NCBI GenBank assembly: GCA_016617855.1
Contig: JAECUM010091457.1
Coordinates: forward strand, 632 to 64,631
Reading direction: 5' to 3'
Origin: Megalonaias nervosa
Lineage: Eukaryota > Mollusca > Bivalvia > Unionida > Unionidae
Length of the DNA stretch: 64,000 nt
Of this stretch, positions 24,469 to 35,329 are shown one piece after another. The notes under the pieces were generated by a model that saw only the letters and a program-made list of their open reading frames with translations, had not been told where the DNA came from and searched no databases. How positions within the stretch are numbered: position 1 is the first letter of the stretch; the number at the start of each line of letters is the position of its first letter. A program made the translations under genes and the position numbers.

Positions 24469-24621
24469 ACACTCCATGACTTTGAAGCGTCTAAATGATA
24501 AAGAACAACAGGAGGAGGTTGAGCTTAATGTTAAATGTTTCCAATTGTTACGTGGCCTGATACACAATGAAATTGCCAAGCTTCCACCTGATTTTAGAAG
24601 TCATGTAAAAGCCAGTTCAAG
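24469..24621 (+). CDS. IP3R-like gene, exon 5
   Basis: A 153-nt exon between 'tttttccccag' and the consensus donor TCAAG|GTAAGT. Its first A completes the Lys begun in exon 4, and it leaves at phase 2. It encodes HSMTLKRLNDKEQQEEVEL, NVKCFQLLRGLIHNEIAKL and PPDFRSHVKASS. The stretch EVELNVKCFQLLRGLI aligns by eye with the EEKLCIKVLQTLREMM helix of vertebrate IP3 receptors, one of the better landmarks for assigning the gene. Confidence 0.92.
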
Positions 24622-24935
24622 GTAAGTAACTGTGTTTATTGTTAAAATCGATCAATATTAAAATGTTGTGTTAGTTTTGTATATGGTCTTTTCAAGAACT
24701 TATCTTTTTCTACTGGAATTTGATCAGTTTCATTGCTGATTCATATCAAAGAGCAATGCAGTAACCATTCTGAGACTTTGTTGTATAATGTTAATTTTTG
24801 TAAATATTTTAGATTGTGTTAAACAAAATTATTTTCATTGTACTTAAATTCATTAAATTTGTTGTTTTATGGTCTGTAGATTCATGGTTTATAGGAATCA
24901 TAAATCCCAGAAAACTGATACTAGAGTAATGGTAG

Positions 24936-25157
24936 TACCATTTATAAATACTTGTACATCAACTCCAAATGCAGACTTCACAGACCCAGATCTGCCATGG
25001 CATAACAAATTGGCAGACTTGGGTCTGTGCAGTTTGTTGGGAGTAAAAATTTGAACAGACAACATAGACCCAGATGATCTGGCACATTATGCAATGGTAG
25101 ATCAGGGGTCTATGTTGTTTGCAGTTGGTAACAACTTATAAGCAAGTATATATGGTA
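24936..25157 (+). mobile_element. ~222-bp foldback/MITE-like element, copy 1
   Basis: Starts 'taccatttataaatacttg' and ends 'aagtatatatggta'; the outer 40-70 bases are imperfect inverted repeats around 'actgcaaacaacatagaccc' and 'agatctgccat'. A second copy of equal length lies at 47731-47951 in the other orientation. No coding capacity. A non-autonomous DNA transposon is the likely nature, by inference. Confidence 0.7.
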
Positions 25158-25241
25158 TATTTAGTATTCTTTGATTTTTCTTTGTTTATTTGTACATGAG
25201 TGAGTAAAGATGAAAATAATTAATTAGGTAGATCATTTTGA

Positions 25242-25561
25242 GACCGCTCCGGTGGCCTAGTGGTTAGAGCGTCCTCCTCCGATGCGGCAGGTCATGGGTT
25301 TGATTATCGGCTGGGTCATACCAAAAACTTATAAAAATGGTACTAACAGCTGCCTTGCTTGGCACTCAGCATTAAGAGGTTAGTGTTAGGAATGGTTGGC
25401 CTGGTGTCAGGATAATGTGACTGGGTGGGACATCATGCTACATGTCTGCGGCTTGATGCCCCAGTGCTAGACATCACTATAAACTGCCACACTGCAGACA
25501 CTGTAGCGATATCACTGAAAAATTGTTAAAGCTACGTTAAAAATCCAAATCACACACACAG
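25242..25561 (+). mobile_element. tRNA-derived SINE, full length
   Basis: The tRNA-like head has an A-box-like 'tggcctagtggttagagcg' and a B-box-like 'gggtttgatt'. A conserved body follows ('tgactgggtgggacatcatg', 'cactataaactgccacactg'), with an ACACACAC tail. It is flanked by a perfect 12-bp target-site duplication, AGATCATTTTGA, at 25230-25241 and 25562-25573. This head and body type is common in molluscan genomes (family knowledge). A truncated relative lies at 59190-59353. Confidence 0.95.
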
Positions 25562-25564
25562 AGA

Positions 25565-26198
25565 TCATTTTGATTCTTATCTTTTGGGTTGCATTTTCAT
25601 CTTAAATTTTTGTTGAACTTGAATATAAAATGTACTGAATATAACTTATGTGTAACAAATCTCAGGTTCAACAGAATTTGAAAAAAACTGGAAAATAATT
25701 AATTGCTTTTTGATACTAAGCACAAAAATATTTCCAATAATTGCACACTAGCTGGGAATTTACTAAAGAGACAAAAATTTATCCTCAGTGGATGTAAAGA
25801 AGTAATATGTTTGGCCAATTAAAGAATTTGTTATTTATTATAATTCGTTTTTTAAGTCTCGATTGTAAGTGAAAATGTAGTCTATAAAATTACAGATGCT
25901 ATTTTTCAGCACTTACATATATCAATACACTATCATTCTAGTGATTAGTGACTGGAATTCAAGCATTTACATATATCAATGCACTATCGAACTAGTGATT
26001 AGTGGCTAGAAGTCAAGCATTTAGATATATCAGTACATTATAAGCCATTATATCCCAATAAATATGAAAGTCAGTGATGTTAAATATTTGAAGTTTTATC
26101 ACCTCCAATCCCAAAAACTACATACCGTGCACTGTTTTGTACTGAAATATTTTTCTTCATTGAAAATTTTGGGGAATTTTATTATAAACATACACAAA

Positions 26199-26200
<2 letters not shown>
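25565..26200. other. intron 5 sequence with a short duplicated motif
   Basis: AT-rich. Two to three copies of 'acatatatcaatacactatc' followed by 'ctagtgattagtg' occur at about 25915-26045. Otherwise nothing recognised. Confidence 0.55.

Positions 26201-26202
<2 letters not shown>

Positions 26203-26251
<49 letters not shown>
26203..26251. repeat. (TA)n microsatellite
   Basis: Plain TA run. Confidence 0.95.
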
Positions 26252-26254
<3 letters not shown>

Positions 26255-26428
26255 TAAATATTCACCAGACAGAACGGAAAGTGCTATCCCTGGATTCTAT
26301 CGGAGAATGCTTGATAATAGTAGGCAGAATTAATATTTAATACAAATAATACTATCATACAGGTTAGAGAATTTTTAATTCATAGTCTATGAAGATTCGA
26401 ACCCAGGTCCACTGGTAAACGGCACCCA

Positions 26429-27359
26429 TATATTGTTACGTGTAGGCTTGTACAAAAATAACAAGAGAAAAGAGAGAAGCCAACAAGCTTTGTATATTTT
26501 AACAAAATAATTTATTTCCCTAGAAAACAATGTAAAAATTGGAAATAGGACTTACGGTTTGTGAATATAATCAAAAATTTAATCCTAAGAATGAAAAATA
26601 CAAGTCCTATCACTAAATAGTTCGAATAGAATCCAGGTTTCAAATCTCGATGAAATTCCAATATGGAGGTGATGACGTCAGATGATGTCTGTACTGATGG
26701 TAACAGATCCTCGATTAGATCACAGTTTATGTTTCCGTATAGAACTCCATAATAAATTTCCACTGAATTTCTTTGTCCCAGAATTTTTATAAATATAAAG
26801 CACTTGTTTAGTTTTCTAGAGAATAAATTATTAAATTCCAAAAAACAGATGAACTTCAAACAATCTGACAACAACAATAGAAACACCTTGTTCCCTCAAG
26901 GTGTTAAGAACGACTGCTTGGAAAGCTCTCGGAATGAGTATTAAACCCAACTAAAACATCATCCCATTCCCGCGTGATGGATCATGTGGTCTCTTAACAC
27001 TTGAACAACGCAATAAAAAATGAAATTTGTCATGTAGGTAAGAACAGCCCTATCTAAGAACCAAATTCTCACACTGAAAATATATAAAAAAGAAAGGCTG
27101 TTTACAATCCAGCTAACATGCGGGCCAAAATGACCTTGGAAATAGCCAATTGTTATCACTCAATGTTTGCAAAATTTATGAACCAGAGAGAGCTAAAAAT
27201 AGTGCTAATATAATATTTTTACGTTCTAAACAAACTGAATTTACTGGAAAAAATATCGAATCCTGTGAAAATAATCATTACAATAAAATGTAATGAAACA
27301 AAAATAAAATAAAAAAGAATTTTAAAACTAACACACAAGCAATTTAATTACATATACGA

Positions 27360-27362
<3 letters not shown>
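26429..27362. mobile_element. TGTTACG interspersed repeat, copy 1
   Basis: About 930 bases beginning 'tgttacgtgtaggcttgtac', with 'gccaacaagctttgta', 'aggacttacggttt' and 'gatgacgtcagatg' inside. The end is 'aatttaattacatatac'. The same landmarks occur in the same order at 52391-53208 and 53209-54105. No coding domain was seen. The TG start, length and lack of coding would fit a solo LTR, but that is inference. Just left of it, 'gattcgaacccaggtcca' resembles the 3' end of a tRNA, as a primer-binding site on the minus strand would, but it is offset by about 20 bases. Confidence 0.7.

Positions 27363-27410
<48 letters not shown>
27363..27410. repeat. (TA)n microsatellite
   Basis: Plain TA run at the end of the interspersed repeat. 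Confidence 0.95.
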
Positions 27411-27415
<5 letters not shown>

Positions 27416-27594
27416 GAGAGAAACAAAATGTCATGCATGATTATCTCACTGTAGAAGATTAGGTGTTTGAACTGAATCAGTACAATGGAGAGAAATACAC
27501 ATTTATTCGTATTTCCTCAGTCATTATTCACTAGTATGGTCCACTGTGACTTGTACTGCCTCTTGCATATTGATCAAACAGTCAGTGCTTTTAC

Positions 27595-29145
27595 TGTCTG
27601 GGACCATTGATAATATGGCATGCTTTTACTGTATGGGACCATTGATAATATGGCATGCTGTTTCTGTATTGGACCATTGATAATATGGCATACTGTTACT
27701 GTATTGGACCATTGATAATATGGCATGCTGTTTCTGTATTGGACCATTGATAATATGGTGTGCTGTAACTGTACTGGACCATTGATAATATGCCATGCAG
27801 TTACTGTATGGGAACATTAATAATATGGCATGCTGTTTCTGTAATGGAACATTGATAATATGGCATGCTGTTTCTGTATTGAACCATTGATAATATGTCA
27901 TACTGTTACTGTATTGGACCATTGATAATATGGCAGGCTGTTTCTGTATTGGACTATTGACAGTATGGCATGCATTTACTGTATGGAATCATTGATAATA
28001 TGGCATGCAGTTCCTGTATGGGACCACTGATAATATGGCATGCTGTTTCTGTAATGGAACATTGATAATATGGCATACTGTTTCTGTATTGAACCATTCA
28101 TAACATGCCATACTGTTACTGTATGGGACCATTGATAATATGGCATGCTATTTCTGTATTGGACCATTGACAGTATGGCATGCACTTACTGTATGGAACC
28201 ATTGATAATATGGCATGCAGTTACTGTATGGGACCATTGATAATATGGCATGCTGTTTCTGTAATGGAACATTGATAATATGGCATGCTGTTACTATATG
28301 AGACCATTGATAATATTGCATGCAGTTGTATTGAACCCTTGATAATATGGCATGCTGTAAATATACTGGACCATTGATAATATGGCATGCAGTTACTGTA
28401 TTGGACCATTGATAATATGGCATGCAGTTACTGTATGGGACCATTGATAATATGGCATGCTGTTTCTGTATTGGACCATTGATAATATGTCATACTGTTA
28501 CTGTATGGGACTATTGATAATATGGCATGCCATTTCCGTATTGGACCATTAATAATATGGCATGCTGTTACTGTATGGGACCATTAATAATATTGCATGC
28601 TGTTTCTATATTGAACCATTGATAATATGTCATACTGTAACTGTACTGGACCATTAATAATATGACATGCAGTTACTGTATGGGATCATTGATAATATGG
28701 CATGCAGTTACTGTATGGAACCATTGATAAAGCAGCATGCAGTTACTGTATGGGACCACTGGTAATATGGCATGCAGATACTGTACAGGAACATTGATAA
28801 TATGGCATGCAGTTGTTGTATGGGACCATTGATAATATGGCATGCAGTTACTGTACTGGACCATTCATAATATGGCATGCAATTACTGTATGGGACCATT
28901 GATAATATGGCATGCAGTTTCTGTACTGGACCATTGATAATATGGCATGCCATTACTGTAATGGACCATTGATAATATGGCATGCAGTTACTGTATTGGG
29001 CCACTGATAATATGACATGCTGTTACTGTATGGGACCATTGATAATATGGCATTTTGTTACTGTACTGGAACACTGATAATATGGCATGCCATTACTGTA
29101 TTGGACCATTGATATTGTGGGATGCTGTTACTGTATTGCTAACAT
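27595..29145. repeat. 35-bp minisatellite, ~44 units
   Basis: Largest array in the window. Units read 'ggaccattgataatatggca' then 'tgctgtttctgtatt', or 'tgcagttactgtatg'. The two variants alternate irregularly, so the array probably grew by duplicating multi-unit blocks. Minus-strand open frames are artefacts of 105-bp (three-unit) periodicity. Confidence 0.97.
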
Positions 29146-29149
29146 GGCA

Positions 29150-29880
29150 TGCAATGTGTTATGAGGTACATGTATTCAAGATTCTGAAGGGCACATGTAT
29201 GTAAAATGAATTTCATATTTACTAACTCAATATTGTTTTCATTTTTTATTCATTTACAATATCCATTAAAAGAGGGGTAAATAAATAGAATGTATTCATC
29301 TTAATGGACAGTTTATGATTAAAATAGGACATTAACTATGTGATTTAGCTAAAACTGACCATCTTGAGTGCAAACATCCATGATATATACATGATATTGT
29401 CAACAGATTCATAGAGTACTTCACTAATGTAACAACTGTAATTTCCATTATATCTAATCCCAATATAAAAAATAGTTAAAACATTGTATTGGGTAAAAAA
29501 TGAATGGAAATATACAATTCATTATTCCATGATGTCATGTACAGATGTAGTAAGTGAACTAAAAAACTCAACTGGAGTGGATTAGATAGGTACTCACATG
29601 TTAAACACATGTGCTGATATTATTCCTCCATCTTGTACCAAACATAATTAATCAAAGCATTAATACAGGAATCTTCAGCTCACAAATGATGGCAGCCAAA
29701 GTTATGTCCATTTATAACCATATCTAAGGTGTTTGGAGGACATTTTGTCAAAACATTTCTATGGTTACCTGTCAAAGTGCCATTTAATTCACCCATCCCA
29801 ATCTAGATTTTTACAAAACCACTCCTATGAGTCTGTGCTAAGAAACCCATTGAATGTCTGCTTGCAATATACAATGGAGA
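29150..29880. other. intron 5 sequence, nothing recognised
   Basis: AT-rich, no repeat or exon seen. Confidence 0.5.
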
Positions 29881-29889
29881 AATAATTGG

Positions 29890-30635
29890 AAATATATATC
29901 TTTATTTTAAAATGGCTTTGGATTTAGTTGACCATAATATACTTGCATGGAAACTTGAAAAGTGCAGATGTTCTCACTTTGCACTCCCATGGTTCAAATA
30001 ATATCTATCTGACAGAAGGCAACAAGTTGTTATTGGCAACATTAAATCAGAACTGATGTTCATCAACAATGGAGTTCCACAGGGGTCTGTTTTAGGACTA
30101 GTATTATTCTTATTGTTTATGAATTACTTGCCATGTAAGTACAACATTGAAATACTAATTTATATGCTGATGATGCTCCTTTCCATGAGTTTGATTTAAA
30201 TTTTGTGACTTTGAACAAAAATTTGGGTGAAGATTGACATCAAATTGAATATCACTTAATAACACGTTTATCAATCTCATAAAATCCGAGGCAGTGTTGC
30301 TTCAAACTGGGCAAAGATTATCAGTGAACAAAAATCCAAATCTTGAGCTATATATCTCCAATAATGAAATTGAAAATGCTGACACAGAACTTTTGGGTGT
30401 TCATGTTGATAGGAATCTAGATTGGTACAAGCAAGTGAAACTCAAGAATTCATCTTTTACATATGATAAATAATTATCTACCAGTCAGCTACTGGAAAGT
30501 ATTTTACAATGCATTCATTCTTCCTTGTTTGGACTACTGCTGCACAATTTGATGCAATACAACTGAGAGTAATATTGAAAAAATCTACAAACTTCAAAAA
30601 AGTGTAGCAAGATTTATCCTAAATATACATGCTGA
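29890..30635 (+). pseudogene. LINE reverse transcriptase relic (Jockey/CR1-like)
   Basis: Decayed RT on the plus strand, different from the LINE at 9.3-13.2 kb. Readable pieces are ALDLVDHNIL (motif A, about 29930), YLSDRRQQVVIG (about 30002), NNGVPQGSVLG (motif B, about 30068-30097) and YADDA (motif C, 30163-30177). A fingers/thumb tail follows with a C-T-I-like and IYKLQK-like segment to about 30635. The GVPQGSVLG form is typical of Jockey/CR1-type elements. Frameshifts and stops throughout. Endonuclease not seen, so 5'-truncated. Confidence 0.82.
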
Positions 30636-31330
30636 ACTTGAATTCATGGAAAAAATTCAACTCTCCTGCTCAATTCAAGAAGTTAAAGACACCCTGAACT
30701 TGAATCGATGGAAACATCATTACTCTCATCCCCAATCAATGAACTTTAAGAAAATTGAACTAGAATTGATGGAAACAATACAACTTTCACAATCCATGAA
30801 TTTAAAAGACACAGAGAACTTGAATCCATCAAAACAATACAAATCTCTTTCAAATCCATGAATTATAAAGACATGCTGAACTTGAATCAATGGAAACAAT
30901 ACAAATATCTTGGCCCAATATATGAAATTAAAAGATACACTGATATTGATTCCATTGAAACAATATGATTCTCTGCCCAAATCCATGAAATTAAGACACA
31001 ATGACATATAATCAGTGTATGGAAGCAGTACAACTTTCTTCCCCATTCTATGAATTTAAGACACAATGACCTATAATGCGTCTATGGAAACAAGGCTATT
31101 CTCTTTCCCAATCAAGGAATTTAAGGTGCAGTGACCTTTAATCTGTATGTATAGAAATAATTCAAATTTCTTCCCCGATCGATGAATTTAAAAACACACT
31201 GAACTTGAATCCATGGAAACAATTCAACTCTCTTCCATGAGTTTATGATACAGTGACCTATAATTTGTCTGTATAGAAACAGTACAACACTCTTCCCCAC
31301 TCCATGAATTTGAGTACTAATAAAAATATG
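30630..31330. repeat. ~61-bp minisatellite
   Basis: About eleven diverged units contain 'cttgaatccatggaaacaat' and 'ccaatccatgaatttaaaga'. The array begins inside the last readable bases of the LINE relic. Confidence 0.88.
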
Positions 31331-31658
31331 TTGACACAAATGAAAGTAATTAAATTCACAACAATAAATCACTAGTCAGTTTCATACAGTCAAATAATGT
31401 TTTTTTTTTTTAAAAAAAGATGAACAACAACAGCAACAAAAATCCACCAGATATCAGTGGTATGTAATGTAGTCATCTTCGCTAACCAAGGTTCCAATAT
31501 GTTAACCTTATTTACACCTTGGCAGATCGATCATATATTTGAGTGCTTTGTTATAGCAACATCTGTTGGATTTCATGAGTTGTCTCCCTTAGAATGTAAT
31601 GCCAGCTCACCAATAGTATCTAACAGTGGTGCATTGTTACTTTGTACATCAGCAGAAA

Positions 31659-31811
31659 ATGGTGGAGGCAATTGACATCAAAAGAATACTTTGCAAGTTT
31701 AACATCAAAAACATGACCCTCTACCAGAGAGAAGCTATTACAGGTGTATCGGAAGGAAATGATGTATTTGTACACACACGGACCGGCAGAGGAAAATTGC
31801 TGTGGCATTAA
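31659..31811 (+). pseudogene. RecQ-helicase-like fragment
   Basis: Fifty codons starting MVEAIDIKRILCKFNIKNM, then YQREAITGVSEGNDVFVHT and RTGRGK before a TAA. The pattern (Phe, YQ-x-x-AI, EGNDVFV, TxTGxGK) is the Q-motif/Walker A start of RecQ-type helicases of the kind found in many invertebrate repeats. The residue after the Walker Lys is Leu instead of Ser/Thr and the rest of the helicase is missing, so it is a fragment. Confidence 0.6.
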
Positions 31812-31896
31812 AAATCATACATATTTTTTCATAACATGGAAGGTTTATAAATATTGGTCACAACACTCCATTTAATATGTCCTTCTGAAGCTCATT

Positions 31897-32260
31897 CCTA
31901 CAGACTTGTAAATGTTTATCTGCAACTTGCTTTTTTTGTACCAGGCAGTTGAAGGTGATAAAAGAAGTTCAGAATGCCATGAACAGCTGTGACACTGTTC
32001 AGAGTGTAAAACTTGTAAATGTTTATCTACAGTGTGTTTTTTATGTAGCAGGCAGTTGAAGGTGATAAAAGAAGTTCAGAATGCCATGAACAGCTGTGAC
32101 ACTGTTCAGAGTGTAAAACTTGTAAATGTTTATCTACAGTGTGTTTTTTATGTAGCAGGCAGTTGAAGGTGATAAAAGAAGTTCAGAATGAACAGCTGTG
32201 ACACTGTTCAGAGTGTAAAACTTGTAAATGTTTATCTACAGTGTGTTTTTTATGTAGCAG
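31897..32260 (+). repeat. three partial tandem copies of exon 6 with its acceptor
   Basis: Units of 107, 107 and 102 bp. Exon-like starts at 31945, 32052 and 32159 are followed by the real one at 32261. Each copy has a pyrimidine-rich tract, an AG, then 'gcagttgaaggtgataaaag' and about 60 bases of exon 6 sequence, ending 'cagagtgtaaaacttgtaaa' instead of continuing into the exon. Copies carry TGT and GTT where the real exon has TTT and ATT. The third copy has lost five bases. The acceptors look usable and an AGT|GTAAAA donor-like site ends each copy. Confidence 0.93.
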
Positions 32261-32417
32261 GCAGTTGAAGGTGATAAAAGAAGTTCAGAATGCCCTGAAC
32301 AGCTTTGACACTATTCAGAGTGTACTGAAACACATGTCCAGTCCACATGACAAGATCTGTCAGGAACTACTTGCCTTCTTGGCTGCCCTTCTCTTTAATG
32401 GAAATGAAGAAGTACAG
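32261..32417 (+). CDS. IP3R-like gene, exon 6
   Basis: A 157-nt exon between 'tttttatgtagcag' and GTACAG|GTAAGC. Its first G completes the Arg begun in exon 5, and it leaves at phase 0. It encodes QLKVIKEVQNALNSFDTIQ, SVLKHMSSPHDKICQELLAF and LAALLFNGNEEVQ. The last part matches the ALLEGGNTTIQ region of IP3 receptors (and LLNGGNTEVQ of ryanodine receptors). The acceptor is a TAGCAG tandem site: using the first AG (32257) would insert one codon and keep frame. The preceding intron holds three truncated copies of this exon's start. Confidence 0.93.
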
Positions 32418-32425
32418 GTAAGCAT

Positions 32426-32428
<3 letters not shown>

Positions 32429-32465
<37 letters not shown>
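32429..32465. repeat. (TA)n microsatellite
   Basis: TA run beginning about 12 bases after the exon 6 donor. Confidence 0.95.
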
Positions 32466-32468
<3 letters not shown>

Positions 32469-32610
32469 TTGAAATAATGACACAGAAATACCAAATCACT
32501 AAAAAATAAAAATGCCAACCTTAATGAATTATATATCCTTGCCTGATTGTTCCTGTTTGTGTATAATTATAAACTTTAAGACTTGGTTAAAAGTAACATT
32601 GCTCCTGCAG

Positions 32611-32814
32611 GTACTAGGCTATCCACAACACAAATTCAATGGGCACTCCTTTCGGATTGGGGCTGCTACTACAGCAGCTAATGCTGGGATCGAGGACCCC
32701 CTTATTAAAATGCTAGGCTGTTGGACTTCTGATTCTTATTTACGTTATATCAGGACCTCAAATGATGCCATTCTACATGCACAGCAGGCCATGTGTGGAT
32801 CTGCCCGTTCATAA
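32611..32814 (+). pseudogene. tyrosine recombinase C-terminal fragment (transposon)
   Basis: Sixty-seven open codons from VLGYPQHKFNGHSFRIG to a TAA. The HSFR (His-x-x-Arg), GCWTSD (in the place of the usual His/Trp block) and Y-x-x-YIRT (nucleophile Tyr) motifs are those of the C-terminal catalytic half of tyrosine recombinases used by DIRS/Ngaro- or Crypton-type mobile elements. It begins directly after an acceptor-like 'gctcctgcag', so it may be a last exon of an element whose first half is elsewhere. The frame is undamaged in this piece. Confidence 0.75.
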
Positions 32815-32819
32815 ATAAG

Positions 32820-33640
32820 TACTGCTGTATGAGCAGTTTCGTCTACATGTTTTCATGGATTGAGTGCATTTGATTGAAGTTTGTATGTTCTAATGTAGGT
32901 TAATTGGTGTGTGTCTGCGTATTCTTTCAGATGTGATCATCAGATTCTTTAAATGGAATGATTTCTGAGAAAGGATGTGTGTCAGTGTATTCTTTCGGAT
33001 ATGATCATCAGATTCTGTAGTTATTTCTAAGAAGGGAGTAAGCAGATTCTGTGTATTGTGCCAAGTGTTTCATTGCATTTGGAATTCTGCAGTTTTTCTG
33101 TGGAGTGTGATCATCAGATTCAGTTGCCCTGTGAGGTGTGTTTCGCATCGGTGGTTTGTTCACAATGTGTTCTGGGAAACAGGATCATCAGATTCATTGG
33201 CATTGGGCAAAGTTTAAGCACCAGTAGGGCTGGCACTTTATGGCTGTTGGTGTAAACTTTACTTTACTTTATACATCGACTCCAAACGGGTAACAAGCCA
33301 TCAACATTGCAGTGCTGAACATACATGTTTATAGTTTTTGTTTCCTCATATATGACTTTCTTACAGATTCTCGCAGCACAGCATTGTTTACATATAAATA
33401 TAATCTAGATATACTGTGATTTTAGTCTTGTTATCACCATAATATTGCATGCAGGCAGGGATCCCTGAACAGTAACACCTTGGCACTGGTCCACATCATG
33501 CAGTAGTATCCATATATGATAATTCACCATCGTATGTGTCTTAATATAGCAATGATTTGTTTTTATATTCCTAATTGCTTATATTGTGTGTTATATATTT
33601 CATGCTTAATTTAACAGAATTGCAGGTTTCCTGTCCATAC
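32820..33640. other. sequence after recombinase fragment, possible element 3' part
   Basis: Short duplicated phrases such as 'gtgatcatcagattc' occur three to four times (32930-33200). No domain was recognised. It may belong to the mobile element carrying the recombinase fragment. Confidence 0.4.
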
Positions 33641-33739
33641 ATATCCATTCATTGGGGCTGTCTGCTGCATCCTACTGCAGTTCCATTCTTGGCATGCAGC
33701 ATTGTTTGGGCATTCTGTCCCCAATCCACTCGACTTACA

Positions 33740-34020
33740 GACATAACAAGTTATGGCGACTCTGCCTCAATACAGCAGCAATTCTGCCTTAACAGTTATA
33801 TCAGTCAGTCAATCATCAGCAATTCTGCCTTGACATCAGTCATGCTGGCAATTCCACCTCTTAGATAGGGCACGTTGGCCATTCGGCCCTGACATCAGTC
33901 ATACTGGCGATTCCACCTCATAGATAGTGCTTCAGCCATACTAGCGATTCTGCCTCATAGGTAGTGCATGTTGGCTATTCGGCCCTGACAGCAGTCATAC
34001 TGGCAATTCCGCCTCACAGA
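33740..34020. repeat. ~60-bp degenerate array
   Basis: Five or so diverged units around 'tactggcgattccacctcat' and 'ttggctattcggccctgaca'. Confidence 0.75.
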
Positions 34021-34383
34021 TACTTCATGCTTCTATTCCAGCTTACCACATTAACCTCATGCAGCTGAGGGTGAGACCCAAGGAATGCCAAAGATGTATA
34101 CATATATATTGTTTATAATGCTAAACAGTGTTATTAAAGAGTCGATATTACTTCTCTATTAGTTCTTCTTATGCTTCAGTGTATCATATTCGCAGTTCAC
34201 CTATCAGTCAGTCCAGCTATTGGTACATGAGTGTTGGATGAATTAGCAATTTCAGTTATGGTCCACCTGTCCATCATTCCATCTATTTTTTATATTGTGT
34301 AAACAGAAAATTAGTCCATCTATAAAGATTACTAGAATGCATGTTCATTTATTATATTCTCACTTGAATGCAATTGAGTCTAC

Positions 34384-34975
34384 TATACACCAATGCTTGT
34401 ATCCATGACTACATTCCATCATTATCTAGGGATATACACAAATGCTTGTATCCATGACTACATTCCATCCTTATCTAGGGATATACACAAATGCTTGTAT
34501 CCATGACTACATTCCATCCTTATCTAGGGATATACACAAATGCTTGTATCCATGACTACATTCCATCCTTATCTAGGGATATACACAAATGCTTGTATCC
34601 ATGACTACATTCCATCCTTATCTAGGGATATACACAAATGCTTGTATCCATGACTACATTCCATCCTTATCTAGGGATATACACAAATGCTTGTATCCAT
34701 GACTACATTCCATCCTTATCTAGGGATATACACAAATGCTTGTATCCATGACTACATTCCATCCTTATCTAGGGATATACACAAATGCTTGTATCCATGA
34801 CTACATTCCATCTTTATCTATGGATATACACCAATGCTTGTATCCATGACTACATTCCATCCTTATCTAGGGATATACACAAATGCTTGTATCTATGACT
34901 ACATTCCATCCTTATCTAGGGATATACACAAATGCTTGTATCCATGACTACATTCCATTGGTATCTATGGATATG
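34384..34975. repeat. 49-bp minisatellite
   Basis: Twelve almost identical 49-bp units containing 'aatgcttgtatccatgacta' and 'cattccatccttatctaggg'. One of the most homogeneous arrays, so recently expanded. Confidence 0.97.
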
Positions 34976-35178
34976 CACATTGTTGAGAAGGTATGGTGGT
35001 TGGTGCTGGCAAGCTGATTGGCACCTTATGGATTCAGTGCTCAGTTGGGGACAAATTAAAAATTATCTAACCTGTATGATAAAATTCCCACTCCTTAAAT
35101 AATGTTAATTTACATTCTCATGCATCCTCATGTAGGATTTAAGGATACAGCTGTATCTTGGTCATGTTTACATTGCAG

Positions 35179-35276
35179 AAGTCAGTGTTGGACTATTTCA
35201 CTGGTTCCAGGGAGGACACATTCATGTTTGCAATCAAGAACAGAATGAGTTTGTCAGTCATTGCCACCACAGGAAG
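35179..35276 (+). CDS. IP3R-like gene, exon 7
   Basis: A 98-nt exon between 'gtttacattgcag' and GGAAG|GTAAAA, phase 0 in and 2 out. It encodes KSVLDYFTGSREDTFMFAIK then NRMSLSVIATTG. This corresponds to the stretch before the RIH-associated domain in which IP3R1 has a phenylalanine-rich F-F-x-x-F-Y-D-R-M segment. A CA microsatellite starts 10 bases into the intron. Confidence 0.92.
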
Positions 35277-35282
35277 GTAAAA

Positions 35283-35286
<4 letters not shown>

Positions 35287-35321
<35 letters not shown>
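35287..35321. repeat. (CA)n microsatellite
   Basis: Plain CA run directly downstream of the exon 7 donor. Confidence 0.95.
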
Positions 35322-35323
<2 letters not shown>

Positions 35324-35329
35324 GAGTGG

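Noticed and set aside
25242..25330. A functional tRNA gene
   Set aside because: A- and B-box-like sequences are present but the cloverleaf is degenerate, and the sequence continues into a SINE body flanked by a target-site duplication.
27595..29145. Regularly spaced repeats resembling a CRISPR array
   Set aside because: Units are directly head to tail with no unique spacers, and the sequence is an animal nuclear genome.
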